Of a stretch of DNA of 64,000 nt, positions 31,382 through 39,062 are shown one piece after another. This stretch comes from JABDGR01 sp964561455. GTDB lineage: Bacteria; Verrucomicrobiota; Verrucomicrobiia; Opitutales; JABDGR01. Location: contig CAZLPS010000006.1 in the NCBI GenBank assembly GCA_964561455.1, positions 1 through 64,000 on the forward strand. The letters run 5' to 3'. The position numbers and the translations under genes were made by a program. A model generated the notes under the pieces. It was not told the DNA's origin. It was given only the letters and a program-made list of their open reading frames with translations, and did not search any database. Every line of letters starts with the position of its first letter. The stretch's first letter is position 1.

Positions 31382-31630
31382 GTGAACGGGGACAACTCGC
31401 GGCGCTTTTTTCTCGGGGAAGGCCGGCCCGCCGGGGACCGCCGCCACCAACTCACGACCGGATTCATCCAGCAAACTCCCTTCGCCGAAACTGCCAAAGC
31501 CGGATCCGCGTTTACCCTGGCCTGCGCACATGGCGAAGCGGCCGGCGCCACCTTGGCGCCGCTAGACTTCGCCTTGCTCGACGAAGCCGCTGCACTCCTT
31601 TACCAAGGCCCGGGCGGCGGCCCGGATTAA
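31382..31630 (+). CDS. Small frame of unknown function, paralogous to 37557-37898 (doubtful gene)
   Basis: 82 codons from ATG 31382 to 31630, overlapping the convergent nicT stop by four bases. Evidence for coding is a segment (residues 43-70, containing GEAAGATLAPLDFALLD) that matches the frame at 37557 in 18 of 28 positions. Of the nucleotide differences in the core, several are silent third-position changes (GCC/GCG, CTG/CTA, CTG/CTC, GAT/GAC), which is the pattern of a protein under selection. No family is recognised. It may be a fragment of a larger lost gene, since only about 30 codons are shared. Confidence 0.3.
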   Translation: MNGDNSRRFFLGEGRPAGDRRHQLTTGFIQQTPFAETAKAGSAFTLACAHGEAAGATLAPLDFALLDEAAALLYQGPGGGPD

Positions 31631-32685
31631 TTTTTAACCGACAGCTGGCTGGGTTTTATTTCGTCGTACCGTTTGAGCCGGTAGACCGTAATCGAAACCA
31701 CCCAGCTGGCGACAAAGATGCCGATAATGATGAAGCCCAACGCGCCCAAGTTATCGTTGAGCCCACGAACCGAATTCCAGACGGTCCCATGCAACTCAAA
31801 GTGGTCGACCACCAGGCCCAGCGCCTCAATGCCGCCAACCACCAACGCCACGGCCACCGAGACAAACGTGATGGTCAGGTTGTAATAGAGTTTCCGGATT
31901 GGCTTCACAAACGCCCAGCCGTACATGCCCAGCATCAAAATACTGTCGGTAGTGTCCACCAACGCCATTCCGGCCGTGAAAAGCGCCGGAAAGACCAGAA
32001 TGGACCAGATCGGCAGCCCGTTGGACGCTTGGGTGGCGGAGATGCCCAGCAGGCCGATTTCCGTCGCTGTGTCGAACCCCAGGCCAAAAAGAAAACCGAG
32101 CGGATACATGTGCCAGCTTTTTTCGATGAGGTGAAATACCCGGCGGAAAATCCGCCCCAAAAAGCCACGCTGGGCAAGAATCAGGTTCAAATCCTCGTCG
32201 ACGTAGCCGCCCCCCGCCTTGACGACCCGGAACATCCGGTAGACCGAAACCAGGACGATCGTGTTCGCCGCCGCTATCGCCAGCAGAAAAAAGGCGGACA
32301 CGGAGGTGCCCACCATGCTGCCGATGACATGCACGGGTTCCATGCGGTCCTTGATCGCGGCGGAAGTCACCGCAATGACGACGGACAGGCCAAACACGAC
32401 CGTGGAGTGGCCCAGGGAGAAGAAAAGGCCAACGGCCAACGGTCTTTTCCCCTGCTGCATCAGCTTGCGGGTGACATTGTCAATGGCGGCAATATGATCG
32501 GCGTCCACCGCATGGCGCAGGCCAAACGTATAGGCCAACAGCGAGCTTCCCAGCAACAACGGATAAGCGTGGAAGGAGATCACCGCCCAAATCCACACCG
32601 CCAGGTTCGCCCCGATCAGCAGTCCATAGATGCCTAAAATCTTTCCCTTGAGGTTTTTCGGCAACGGCAAGAGATGTGCGATCAT
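31627..32685 (-). CDS. Nickel/cobalt permease of the NiCoT family
   Basis: 352 residues, eight hydrophobic segments, in the HoxN/NicT (NiCoT) family. The nickel signature RHAVDADHIAAID (HxxxxDH) is near residue 57. Further conserved motifs are FFSLGHSTVV near 88, LGFDTATEIGLLGI near 202, and GMALVDTTDSILMLGMYGWAF near 240. It imports Ni2+ at high affinity across the inner membrane. It sits 90 bases downstream of ureG on the same strand, so it supplies nickel for urease. Start ATG 32685. Family names (nixA, nicT, hoxN) are ambiguous, so no symbol is given. Confidence 0.94.
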   Translation of the reverse strand: MIAHLLPLPKNLKGKILGIYGLLIGANLAVWIWAVISFHAYPLLLGSSLLAYTFGLRHAVDADHIAAIDNVTRKLMQQGKRPLAVGLFFSLGHSTVVFGLSVVIAVTSAAIKDRMEPVHVIGSMVGTSVSAFFLLAIAAANTIVLVSVYRMFRVVKAGGGYVDEDLNLILAQRGFLGRIFRRVFHLIEKSWHMYPLGFLFGLGFDTATEIGLLGISATQASNGLPIWSILVFPALFTAGMALVDTTDSILMLGMYGWAFVKPIRKLYYNLTITFVSVAVALVVGGIEALGLVVDHFELHGTVWNSVRGLNDNLGALGFIIIGIFVASWVVSITVYRLKRYDEIKPSQLSVKN

Positions 32686-32774
32686 TTTTTAAACGAGGCT
32701 GGAGGATTCCCTGGCCGCAGGCATAATCGTTTTCACCGGTTCGCGTCTTGATGATTTTATTGGGTTGCGCCCTC

Positions 32775-33551
32775 TCATTTTTCTCCAGCGGCGGAATGAC
32801 GATGGGCGATGCCCACGGCGTGCTGCCAGTGATGGATAACGTGGTTTATGATTTCATCCACCCCGAGGCCGTGCTTGACTTGCGCAAACACGAACGGGCC
32901 GTGCCCGCGCATGAGCCGTGCGTCGCGCTCCATCACGCCCAAATCCGCACCGATGGCGGCGGCCAGATCCGTTTTGTTGATGACCAGAAGGTCAGACTGC
33001 GTGATGCCCGGGCCGCCTTTGCGCGGGATTTTGTCACCCCCGGCAACGTCAATGACGTAGATGGTGTAATCGGCCAACTCGCGGCTGAAGTGGGCGGCCA
33101 GGTTGTCGCCGCCGGATTCCAGCAGCATCAGGTCGGGGTGAAATTGCTGATGGAGTTCCTCCAGCGCCAGCAGGTTGGCGGAAATGTCTTCGCGGATGGC
33201 CGCATGCGGACAGCCGCCGGTTTCCACGGCCCGGATGCGCTCGGCTTCCAGCGCCTGGTTGCGGATGAGGAATTCGCCGTCTTCCCGGGTGAAAATGTCA
33301 TTGGTGACGGCAGCGATGTTCATTTGTCGGCGCAATTGCCGGCACAGCGCGAGCATCAATGCCGTCTTGCCGCTGCCCACCGGCCCGCCCACCCCGACCG
33401 TGAACGCACGCTGGTGGAAATCGCGATGCAGCGGTTGGTCGCGTTCGTGGAAATGGCCGGGGTGGTCGAGGTGTTCGTGCGTGTGGCCATGGCCGTGCGC
33501 ATGGGTATCGTCGTGGCCATGGTCGTGGTCGTGATGCGTATGGGCTTTCAT
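32775..33551 (-). CDS. ureG: Urease accessory GTPase UreG with His-rich head
   Basis: 258 residues from ATG 33551; usual UreG is about 205, and the extra length is the head. Residues 1-46 contain 17 His and several Asp (HHDHDHGHDDTHAHGH block), a metal-binding tract. The GTPase follows: P-loop GVGGPVGSGKTALM near 54, NDIFTREDGEFLIR near 85, the metal-binding CPH motif ETGGCPHAAIRED near 110, LESGGDNLAAHFS near 145, and DVAGGDKIPRKGGPG near 168, NKTDLA near 190. UreG hydrolyses GTP to drive nickel insertion into urease. Because ureE is absent from the cluster, the histidine head may serve as nickel store/donor, as in eukaryotic UreG and HypB. Two bases separate it from the ureF stop. Confidence 0.95.
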   Translation of the reverse strand: MKAHTHHDHDHGHDDTHAHGHGHTHEHLDHPGHFHERDQPLHRDFHQRAFTVGVGGPVGSGKTALMLALCRQLRRQMNIAAVTNDIFTREDGEFLIRNQALEAERIRAVETGGCPHAAIREDISANLLALEELHQQFHPDLMLLESGGDNLAAHFSRELADYTIYVIDVAGGDKIPRKGGPGITQSDLLVINKTDLAAAIGADLGVMERDARLMRGHGPFVFAQVKHGLGVDEIINHVIHHWQHAVGIAHRHSAAGEK

Positions 33552-33553
33552 GG

Positions 33554-34201
33554 TCAGCTTTGAAACAAGCGGGAGTAGAGGCGGTCCTGGGTTCCCTGCC
33601 ATAGTTCCAGCAACGGCGCCGTTTGGGCCATGGCGGAAACGGGCAAATGCATGCCGCGGGAAAGTATCTCCCGCGCAGTAGGCGCCAAGCGGTGCTGGAG
33701 GGCCTGCGCCTCCATGGGGCCGACGATGCCCAGCCGGATGGCGGCGGCAACCAACGCGCGCAAATGCTGGAAGAAGAAAAGATGGGTCGTGCTCATCCGA
33801 GGCAGGCCGAGCCGGCGGGCAGTGCCGCCAAATACCGGCGCGAAATGCCCGAAGGGCAGCGAGTAGTGTGCCAAACCGAAAGTTTTTTCCACCACCATCA
33901 AGACAGAGCGGCCCTGCGCGCGGCTGGCGCGGTTGGCCACATGATTAGTGAGAAAGGCGTCGGACAAGCGGTCCAGTTCCGCTCCCTGTTCCGGAGCGTC
34001 ATGCGCCGCGGCCACGAACGGCAGCGCCGAGTGAGCCAATTGCCGCAGGCTGGCTTCGAGAAAAGACGATAACTCGGCGGGGTTGCGAATCTCGCCCTGT
34101 TGCCAGGCGGCTTCCAATCCCACGCTGTGCGCAAAGCCTCCGGTCGGAAAGGCGGAATCCGCGAGTTGCCACAACAGCCAATCCTCGTCCGGCGTTTTCA
34201 A
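33554..34201 (-). CDS. ureF: Urease accessory protein UreF
   Basis: 215 residues with TTG start at 34201 (TTGA overlap with the ureC stop); a GTG at 34249 would add 16 residues without homology. UreF forms the complex with UreD/UreG that activates apo-urease. The family pattern is WLLWQLADSAFPTGGFAHS near residue 8, ending GLEAAWQQG; then FLEASLRQLAHSALPFV near 46, SRAQGRSVLMV near 91, HFAPVFGGTARRLGL near 118, FFFQHLRALVAAAIRLGIVG near 140, and MAQTAPLLELWQGTQDRLYSRLFQS at the C-terminus. Within the ure operon, between ureC and ureG. Confidence 0.93.
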   Translation of the reverse strand: MKTPDEDWLLWQLADSAFPTGGFAHSVGLEAAWQQGEIRNPAELSSFLEASLRQLAHSALPFVAAAHDAPEQGAELDRLSDAFLTNHVANRASRAQGRSVLMVVEKTFGLAHYSLPFGHFAPVFGGTARRLGLPRMSTTHLFFFQHLRALVAAAIRLGIVGPMEAQALQHRLAPTAREILSRGMHLPVSAMAQTAPLLELWQGTQDRLYSRLFQS

Positions 34202-35913
34202 AACAGGGAATAGCGTTGGGCCAGCGGGAGCACGCGGACCGGTTGGCACACCAGCGGCAAGCCATCAGCCGTGACGGCGTAAGTTTCCGGATCGACCGTG
34301 ATCCGCGGGGTGGCATCGTTCCATTTCATGTCCTTTTTGCCGAGTTTGCGGCAGGCTTGCACGGCGTCAATGCGTTTGCGCAACCCGTAGCCGGCGGCGA
34401 CGCCTTGGTCGCGGCAAAGCCGGCTGACAAAGGCGATGCACGACGAGCCCGGGCCCGAGCCAAAGGCGCCAAACATCGGGCGCATGAAAACGGGTTGCGG
34501 CGTGGGCAAGGAGGCGTTGGCGTCGCCCATCTGCGACCAGGCGATGAAGCCGCCCTTAAGCACCATTTCGGGCTTCGCCCCAAAAAAGGCGGGCCGCCAG
34601 AGAACCAAGTCGGCCAGCTTGCCGACCTCCACGGAGCCGATGGCATGCGCCATGCCGTGGGCAATCGCGGGATTGATGGTGTATTTGGAAATGTAGCGTT
34701 TGATCCGCAGATTGTCGTTGCCCGCGCCTTCGCCCGGCAGCGACCCGCGTTGCTGCTTCATCTTGTCCGCCGTTTGCCACGAGCGGGTGATGACTTCGCC
34801 GATGCGGCCCATGGCCTGCGAATCGGAACTCATCATGCTGATGGCGCCGAGGTCGTGCAGGATATCCTCGGCGGCGATGGTCTCGCCGCGAATGCGGCTC
34901 TCGGCGAAGGCGACGTCCTCCGGCAGTTTGCGGTCGAGGTGGTGGCAGAACATCACCATGTCGAGATGCTCGTCAATCGTGTTGACGGTGTAGGGGCGCG
35001 TCGGATTGGTGGAACTGGGCAGCACGTGCACCTCACCGCAAATGCGAATGATGTCCGGCGCGTGGCCGCCACCGGCGCCTTCGGAGTGGTAAGTATGGAT
35101 GGTGCGGCCTTTGATCGCGGCGATGGTCGCTTCGACAAAGCCCGATTCGTTCAAGGTGTCGGTATGGATGGTCACCGCCACGTCGTGGTCATCGGCAACG
35201 CGCAGGCAGCAATCAATGGCGGCGGGCGTGGTGCCCCAGTCCTCATGGAGTTTCAGGCCGATGGCGCCGCCGAGAATCTGTTCCTGCAACCCTTGCGGCA
35301 AGGCGGTGTTGCCTTTGCCGGTGAAGCCAAAATTCAGCGGCAGGGCATCAGTCGACTGCAGCATCCGTTCGAGATAAAACGCACTCGGTGTGCAGGTGGT
35401 CGCGCAAGTCCCGGTGGCCGGTCCGGTCCCGCCGCCCACCATGGTGGTCAGCCCGGCAGCGATGGCCTCATGAGCTTGTTGCGGGCAGATAAAATGAATG
35501 TGCGAGTCGATCCCGCCCGCGGTGAGGATCAGCCCCTCGCCAGCGATCACCTCCGTGGTCACCCCGACTATCATGTTTGGGGAGACTCCGGCCATGACAT
35601 CGGGATTGCCTGCCTTGCCGATCCCTGCAATCAGGCCGTTTTTGATACCTACGTCGGCTTTGTAAATGCCCGTGTAGTCCACGACGAGGGCATTGGTAAT
35701 GACGCAGTCCAGGCAATCCGCCTGACCCACGCCAGCGGCCTGGCCCTGGCCTTCGCGAATGGGCTTGCCGCCGCCAAATTTGCACTCGTCGCCGTAGACC
35801 GTGTGATCGCGCTCGACTTGCAGGAGGAGGGAAGTGTCGCCGAGTCGGACGCGATCGCCCGTCGTCGGGCCGAACATCTCGGCGTAATGCTGGCGCTTCA
35901 TGAGGTGCGACAT
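34198..35913 (-). CDS. ureC: Urease subunit alpha (catalytic)
   Basis: 571 residues, the standard size. It hydrolyses urea to ammonia and carbamate at a two-nickel site in the cytoplasm. All ligands are visible: HIHFICPQQ near residue 137, the carbamylated Lys in GLKLHEDWG near 219, HTDTLNESGF near 248, HTYHSEGAGGGHAPD near 273, the flap MFCHHLDRKLPEDVAF near 320, and SMMSSDSQAMGRIGE near 360 with the ligand Asp. Additional blocks TTCTPSAFYL and KYTINPAIAHGMAHAIGSVE are in place. Start ATG 35913, seven bases after the ureAB stop; a second ATG four codons later is equally possible. Confidence 0.98.
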   Translation of the reverse strand: MSHLMKRQHYAEMFGPTTGDRVRLGDTSLLLQVERDHTVYGDECKFGGGKPIREGQGQAAGVGQADCLDCVITNALVVDYTGIYKADVGIKNGLIAGIGKAGNPDVMAGVSPNMIVGVTTEVIAGEGLILTAGGIDSHIHFICPQQAHEAIAAGLTTMVGGGTGPATGTCATTCTPSAFYLERMLQSTDALPLNFGFTGKGNTALPQGLQEQILGGAIGLKLHEDWGTTPAAIDCCLRVADDHDVAVTIHTDTLNESGFVEATIAAIKGRTIHTYHSEGAGGGHAPDIIRICGEVHVLPSSTNPTRPYTVNTIDEHLDMVMFCHHLDRKLPEDVAFAESRIRGETIAAEDILHDLGAISMMSSDSQAMGRIGEVITRSWQTADKMKQQRGSLPGEGAGNDNLRIKRYISKYTINPAIAHGMAHAIGSVEVGKLADLVLWRPAFFGAKPEMVLKGGFIAWSQMGDANASLPTPQPVFMRPMFGAFGSGPGSSCIAFVSRLCRDQGVAAGYGLRKRIDAVQACRKLGKKDMKWNDATPRITVDPETYAVTADGLPLVCQPVRVLPLAQRYSLF

Positions 35914-35919
35914 GGTAGG

Positions 35920-36678
35920 TCAGGATGATTTGTGGGAAAAACCTTGTTGCGCGATGCGTTTGGCCGCCGCCGCCTTGCCTGCGTCGGAAACCGGGCCACT
36001 GGCCAGATTATTGCCGCCGTGGATAACCCGCCGGCCGGCGATGTCAACGAGCTGCACGGTTTTGGTTTCGCCCGGCTCGAACCGCACGGCCGTCCCGGCG
36101 GGAATGTCCAGGCGTTTGCCGTAGGCTGCGAGCCGGTCAAATTCGAGCGAGGCGTTGGTCTCGATGAAATGGTAGTGGCTGCCCACCTGGACGGGCCGGT
36201 CGCCCAGATTGGTGACTGGGAGCTTGATGCTGTTGCGGCCGGCATTGAGTTCCACGCTTCCCTCCGACGCGAGGCATTCACCCGGCTCAAGGTCGGTGGC
36301 CTCCGGCTTGAACAGGGCGGCGTCCGGCACGGGCAAAAAACTGCCCTGCAACGCCAGGACGAGGTTGCCCTCGGCGGCGGCGATGGGATGGTGCACGGTG
36401 ATTAATTTGGTGCCGTCGGGAAAAGTTCCCTCAACCTGCACTTCGGTAATCATGGAAGGCACGCCCTCCATCACCTGGTTGCGGCCGAGCAACTGGCGGC
36501 CGAGGTCCATCAATTCAGAAACGCTTTTGCCGTCGCGCACGAATTCGAGCAACTGCGTGGCAATCAGCGCGACGGCCTCGGGATGATTGAGGCGCAAGCC
36601 GCGCGCCAGCCGTTTCTGCGCCAGGACGCCGGCTTGGTGCAGGATTAACTTATCCAGTTCTCGAGGGTTCAGGTGCAT
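35920..36678 (-). CDS. ureAB: Fused urease gamma and beta subunits
   Basis: 252 residues from ATG 36678. Residues 1-100 are UreA (gamma): MHLNPRELDKLILHQAGVLA, then LNHPEAVALIATQLLEF and GVPSMITEVQVEGTFPDGTKLITVHHPI. Residues about 128-230 are UreB (beta): GECLASEGSVELNAGRNSI, RPVQVGSHYHFIETN, GKRLDIPAGTAVRFEPGE and IHGGNNLASGPVS. The link (about 101-127) is short. Such gamma-beta fusion is known from Helicobacter (there called UreA) and other phyla. No separate ureA or ureB exists nearby. A frame extension of 12 codons upstream lies in duplicated ureD tail sequence and is rejected as start. Confidence 0.96.
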   Translation of the reverse strand: MHLNPRELDKLILHQAGVLAQKRLARGLRLNHPEAVALIATQLLEFVRDGKSVSELMDLGRQLLGRNQVMEGVPSMITEVQVEGTFPDGTKLITVHHPIAAAEGNLVLALQGSFLPVPDAALFKPEATDLEPGECLASEGSVELNAGRNSIKLPVTNLGDRPVQVGSHYHFIETNASLEFDRLAAYGKRLDIPAGTAVRFEPGETKTVQLVDIAGRRVIHGGNNLASGPVSDAGKAAAAKRIAQQGFSHKSS

Positions 36679-36685
36679 AATAGTT

Positions 36686-36766
36686 TTACCACTTTCTAGC
36701 CCACGGGTCGTCACCCAGCAATTTGCTTACCACTTTCGCGACCACGGGTCGTCACCCAGCAATTTG
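36686..36766. repeat. Tandem duplication of the ureD 3' end (two 40-bp copies)
   Basis: 36686-36725 and 36727-36766 match at 37 of 40 positions, offset 41. The second copy is the coding end of ureD including its stop; the first copy is the ureD-ureAB spacer and carries a matching TAA. The region before the ureAB ATG is therefore recycled ureD tail. Confidence 0.9.
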
Positions 36767-37542
36767 GGCACAAAGGCGAGGCCGCGATGAATTTCGCGGG
36801 CGACTTCCTCGCTGCTCTCGCCGGCCATGCGCACGATGACGCCTTCCCGCATGGGGCTGGCGGTGATGATGAGGCTGGCGCGCCGCGCCACCGGACGGCT
36901 GGCCACTTCCGCGAGCCAGTTCGCCGCGGCCTCGGCCACGGAGGCTCCCAAGACGACAATGACGGCGACGCAATTAAAGCGGCCCATGCGATGGGGCCCG
37001 TCGAGGGGGCCATCAGCCTGATCCAGCAGCAGGGAATCCACCAGCAGTCTTTCTCCGCCGACAAAAATTTCGTTCCGGCTTTGCAAACGCGTGAAAATCC
37101 AGCGTTCGTTGCGCGCGGTTCGACCGGAGCAAAACCAATCGACCAGCACCAGACTGGCGCCCGCTTGCAGATGAAATTCCTGGCGCTGGGCATAAGTCGA
37201 ACCGGCAAAGGACTGGATGGGGTCGGGCGCGAAGACGAGCAGCGAGCCGACCGCGAGCTCGGCCCGGAGCGATTGGCCGCAGGGAAGCTCGCGAGGATTG
37301 CGGTAGATTTTGGTGGAAGCCTGCGTGGTTAGAAAACAGCGGGCGTCGGCTCCCAGACGAATGGCCATGCTGGTCTCATCCCCCGCCACGAACCCGCCGC
37401 CAAAACTGCCCAGGTAGGCCCAGACGCTTTCCCCGCGCGGGCGCGGAACCAGGAGCTTCAGCGGATTCGAGGAACAAACCGTGGTAGCGGTGCTGCGTCC
37501 GGCGACTACGTCAACTTCGAGACACGCAGTGGTTTTCGTCAT
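36727..37542 (-). CDS. ureD: Urease accessory protein UreD (UreH)
   Basis: 271 residues from ATG 37542, expected size for UreD. UreD is the scaffold that binds apo-urease and recruits UreF/UreG, opening a tunnel for nickel delivery. Family segments: LKLLVPRPRGESVWAYLGSF near 28, GGGFVAGDETSMAIRLGADARCFLTTQASTKIYR near 50 (the TQASTKIYR motif is diagnostic), LVFAPDPIQSFAGSTYAQRQEFHL near 110, and LVLVDWFCSGRTARNERW near 140. First gene of the ure operon. It ends in the tandem duplication described at 36686-36766; a long inverted repeat lies in its leader. Confidence 0.94.
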   Translation of the reverse strand: MTKTTACLEVDVVAGRSTATTVCSSNPLKLLVPRPRGESVWAYLGSFGGGFVAGDETSMAIRLGADARCFLTTQASTKIYRNPRELPCGQSLRAELAVGSLLVFAPDPIQSFAGSTYAQRQEFHLQAGASLVLVDWFCSGRTARNERWIFTRLQSRNEIFVGGERLLVDSLLLDQADGPLDGPHRMGRFNCVAVIVVLGASVAEAAANWLAEVASRPVARRASLIITASPMREGVIVRMAGESSEEVAREIHRGLAFVPKLLGDDPWSRKW

Positions 37543-37552
37543 ATTCACAGGA

Positions 37553-37581
37553 TTAAATGATGAATCCTTTTCATCATTTAA
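37553..37581. promoter_or_regulatory. Inverted repeat in the ureD leader
   Basis: TTAAATGATGA (37553-37563) and its exact reverse complement (37571-37581) surround 7 bases, ten bases upstream of the ureD ATG. It is AT-rich in a GC-rich setting and could be a regulator operator or an mRNA hairpin masking the start. Confidence 0.6.
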
Positions 37582-37898
37582 AGGATCGCTGGGCCGTGGA
37601 ACATGCATCTCGCCACGATTCACAATACAAAAACGTTCGCCGCATCAAGGCAAAAGTCTCCGCCGCGTTTGCCCTGACCCGCGCGCCAGTCGAAGCCACC
37701 GGCGCCACCTTGGTGCCGCTGGACTTCGCCACGCTGGATGCCATTGCACGCTATCGCGTCGCTGCCGTGAAGGGCACCGCCTTGCTGCGCCCGCTCCTGC
37801 TCAATTTCCATTTAGAGCATTCCAGCATTGGGCAGGGCAATTCCCCAGCGACATCCGCGCGGAATCGGTGTATTCTGACACGAAACAACCAACCATGA
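37557..37898 (+). CDS. Small frame of unknown function, paralogous to 31382-31630 (doubtful gene)
   Basis: 113 codons from ATG 37557, ending seven bases before the aldo/keto reductase. Residues 37-64 (FALTRAPVEATGATLVPLDF at the core) match the frame at 31382 in 18 of 28 positions, with silent third-base changes in the core. The N-terminal part overlaps the ureD leader on the other strand, so the true start may be later. The C-terminal third has no counterpart and may be non-coding. No family or motif is recognised. The two copies flank the ure operon, one on each side. Confidence 0.3.
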   Translation: MMNPFHHLKDRWAVEHASRHDSQYKNVRRIKAKVSAAFALTRAPVEATGATLVPLDFATLDAIARYRVAAVKGTALLRPLLLNFHLEHSSIGQGNSPATSARNRCILTRNNQP

Positions 37899-37905
37899 TT
37901 TCAAA

Positions 37906-38904
37906 ATGCAAAAGCGCAAACTCGGAAACGGCAATCTGGAAGTCTCCGCCCTCGGCCTCGGCTGCATGGGCATGAGTTTTTCCTATGGCCCGCCGAAGGA
38001 CAAAGCCGAGATGACTGCCCTGCTCCGGGCCGCCGTTGATCGCGGCGTCACCTTCTTCGATACCGCGGAAGTCTATGGCCCGTTCACCAACGAGGAACTC
38101 GTCGGCGAGGCCCTCGCCCCGTTCCGCAAGCAGGTGGTCATCGCCACCAAATTCGGATTCGACCTGAGTGGCAGTGACAAACGTCCGGGCGCCGCCGGCC
38201 TGAACAGCCGGCCAGAGCAAATCAAGAAAGCTGTCGAAGGCTCACTCAAGCGCCTCAAGGTCAGCGTCATTGATTTACTCTACCAACATCGTGTGGACCC
38301 GAACGTGCCCATTGAAGATGTCGCCGGCACGGTGAAGGAGCTGATTCAGCAGGGTAAAGTGAAGCACTTTGGCCTTTCCGAAGCCGGCGTGCAATCCATC
38401 CGCCGCGCCCACAAGGTCCAGCCACTGACGGCGCTGCAAAGCGAATATTCCCTGTGGACCCGCACTCCGGAGAAAGAAGTTATCCCAACCCTTGAAGAAC
38501 TCGGCATCGGCTTCGTCACCTACAGCCCGCTGGGCAAGGGATTCCTCACGGGCAAAATTGACGAAACCGCAAAGTTCGACAGCACCGACTTCCGCAGCAA
38601 CCTCCCCCGCTTCACGCCTGAAGCCCTGAAGGCCAACCAAGCCCTGATTGATTTGCTGGACGCCATCGGCCAGCGGAAAAAGGCCACGGTGGCGCAAATC
38701 GCCCTCGCGTGGTTGCTGGCGCAGAAGCCGTGGATCGTCCCCATTCCCGGCACGACGAAGCTGAATCGCCTGGACGAGAACCTCGGCGCCGTGGCCATCG
38801 AATTCACGCCCGCGGATCTGCGCGAGATTGACCGCGCGGCGTCCAAGATTGCCGTGCAAGGCGCCCGCTATCCCGAAAAGCTGGAGCAAATGACCAGCCG
38901 CTGA
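37906..38904 (+). CDS. Aldo/keto reductase
   Basis: 332 residues of the AKR superfamily (AKR13-type; similar to yeast/bacterial 'aldo/keto reductase' of about 330). NADPH-dependent reduction of carbonyl compounds in the cytoplasm. Visible: LEVSALGLGCMGMSFSYG near residue 11; FFDTAEVYGPFTNEELVGEAL near 52 (catalytic Asp and Tyr); VVIATKFGFDL near 83 (Lys); DLLYQHRVDPNVPIEDV near 121 (His); HFGLSEAGVQSIRRAH near 152; and the cofactor-binding IPGTTKLNRLDENL near 282. Physiological substrate unknown. Start ATG 37906; the stop is followed by a heptad-type tract (38905-38939) and then a cupin gene on the same strand. Confidence 0.94.
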   Translation: MQKRKLGNGNLEVSALGLGCMGMSFSYGPPKDKAEMTALLRAAVDRGVTFFDTAEVYGPFTNEELVGEALAPFRKQVVIATKFGFDLSGSDKRPGAAGLNSRPEQIKKAVEGSLKRLKVSVIDLLYQHRVDPNVPIEDVAGTVKELIQQGKVKHFGLSEAGVQSIRRAHKVQPLTALQSEYSLWTRTPEKEVIPTLEELGIGFVTYSPLGKGFLTGKIDETAKFDSTDFRSNLPRFTPEALKANQALIDLLDAIGQRKKATVAQIALAWLLAQKPWIVPIPGTTKLNRLDENLGAVAIEFTPADLREIDRAASKIAVQGARYPEKLEQMTSR

Positions 38905-39062
38905 GCAGTTGAAGCTGGAAGTTGGAAGCTGGAACGGGTATGGTTAACAAGAGGCAAGCAGCTGAATTTTCAGTCGCCTCAGTCGCCTCGGTCGCCTTAA
39001 GCTGGAAGCTGAAAGGGAGGAATAACCATAAACTGCAAACCGTAAACCATAAACTCAGCTCC
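38905..39062 (+). repeat. Composite 7/9/7-nt periodic leader between the reductase and the cupin gene
   Basis: Three blocks. Heptads such as AAGCTGG (38905-38939) come first; then a 9-nt repeat TCAGTCGCC/TCGGTCGCC in three copies (about 38970-38998); then six heptads (39021-39062) including GCAAACC, GTAAACC and ATAAACT twice, the last (39056-39062) being CAGCTCC directly before the ATG. Confidence 0.75.

Noticed and set aside
31129..32637. 502-codon open frame on the plus strand opposite nicT
   Set aside because: The minus strand encodes a complete NiCoT permease; the plus frame is low-complexity and rich in Arg, His and Gln.
34216..35928. 570-codon open frame on the plus strand opposite ureC
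   Set aside because: It is the antisense image of a complete and motif-perfect UreC, without any protein motif of its own.
37582..37905. Sigma-54 promoter for ureD
   Set aside because: I searched both strands by eye for GG-N10-GC with flanking TGGCA/TTGC and found none of acceptable match.
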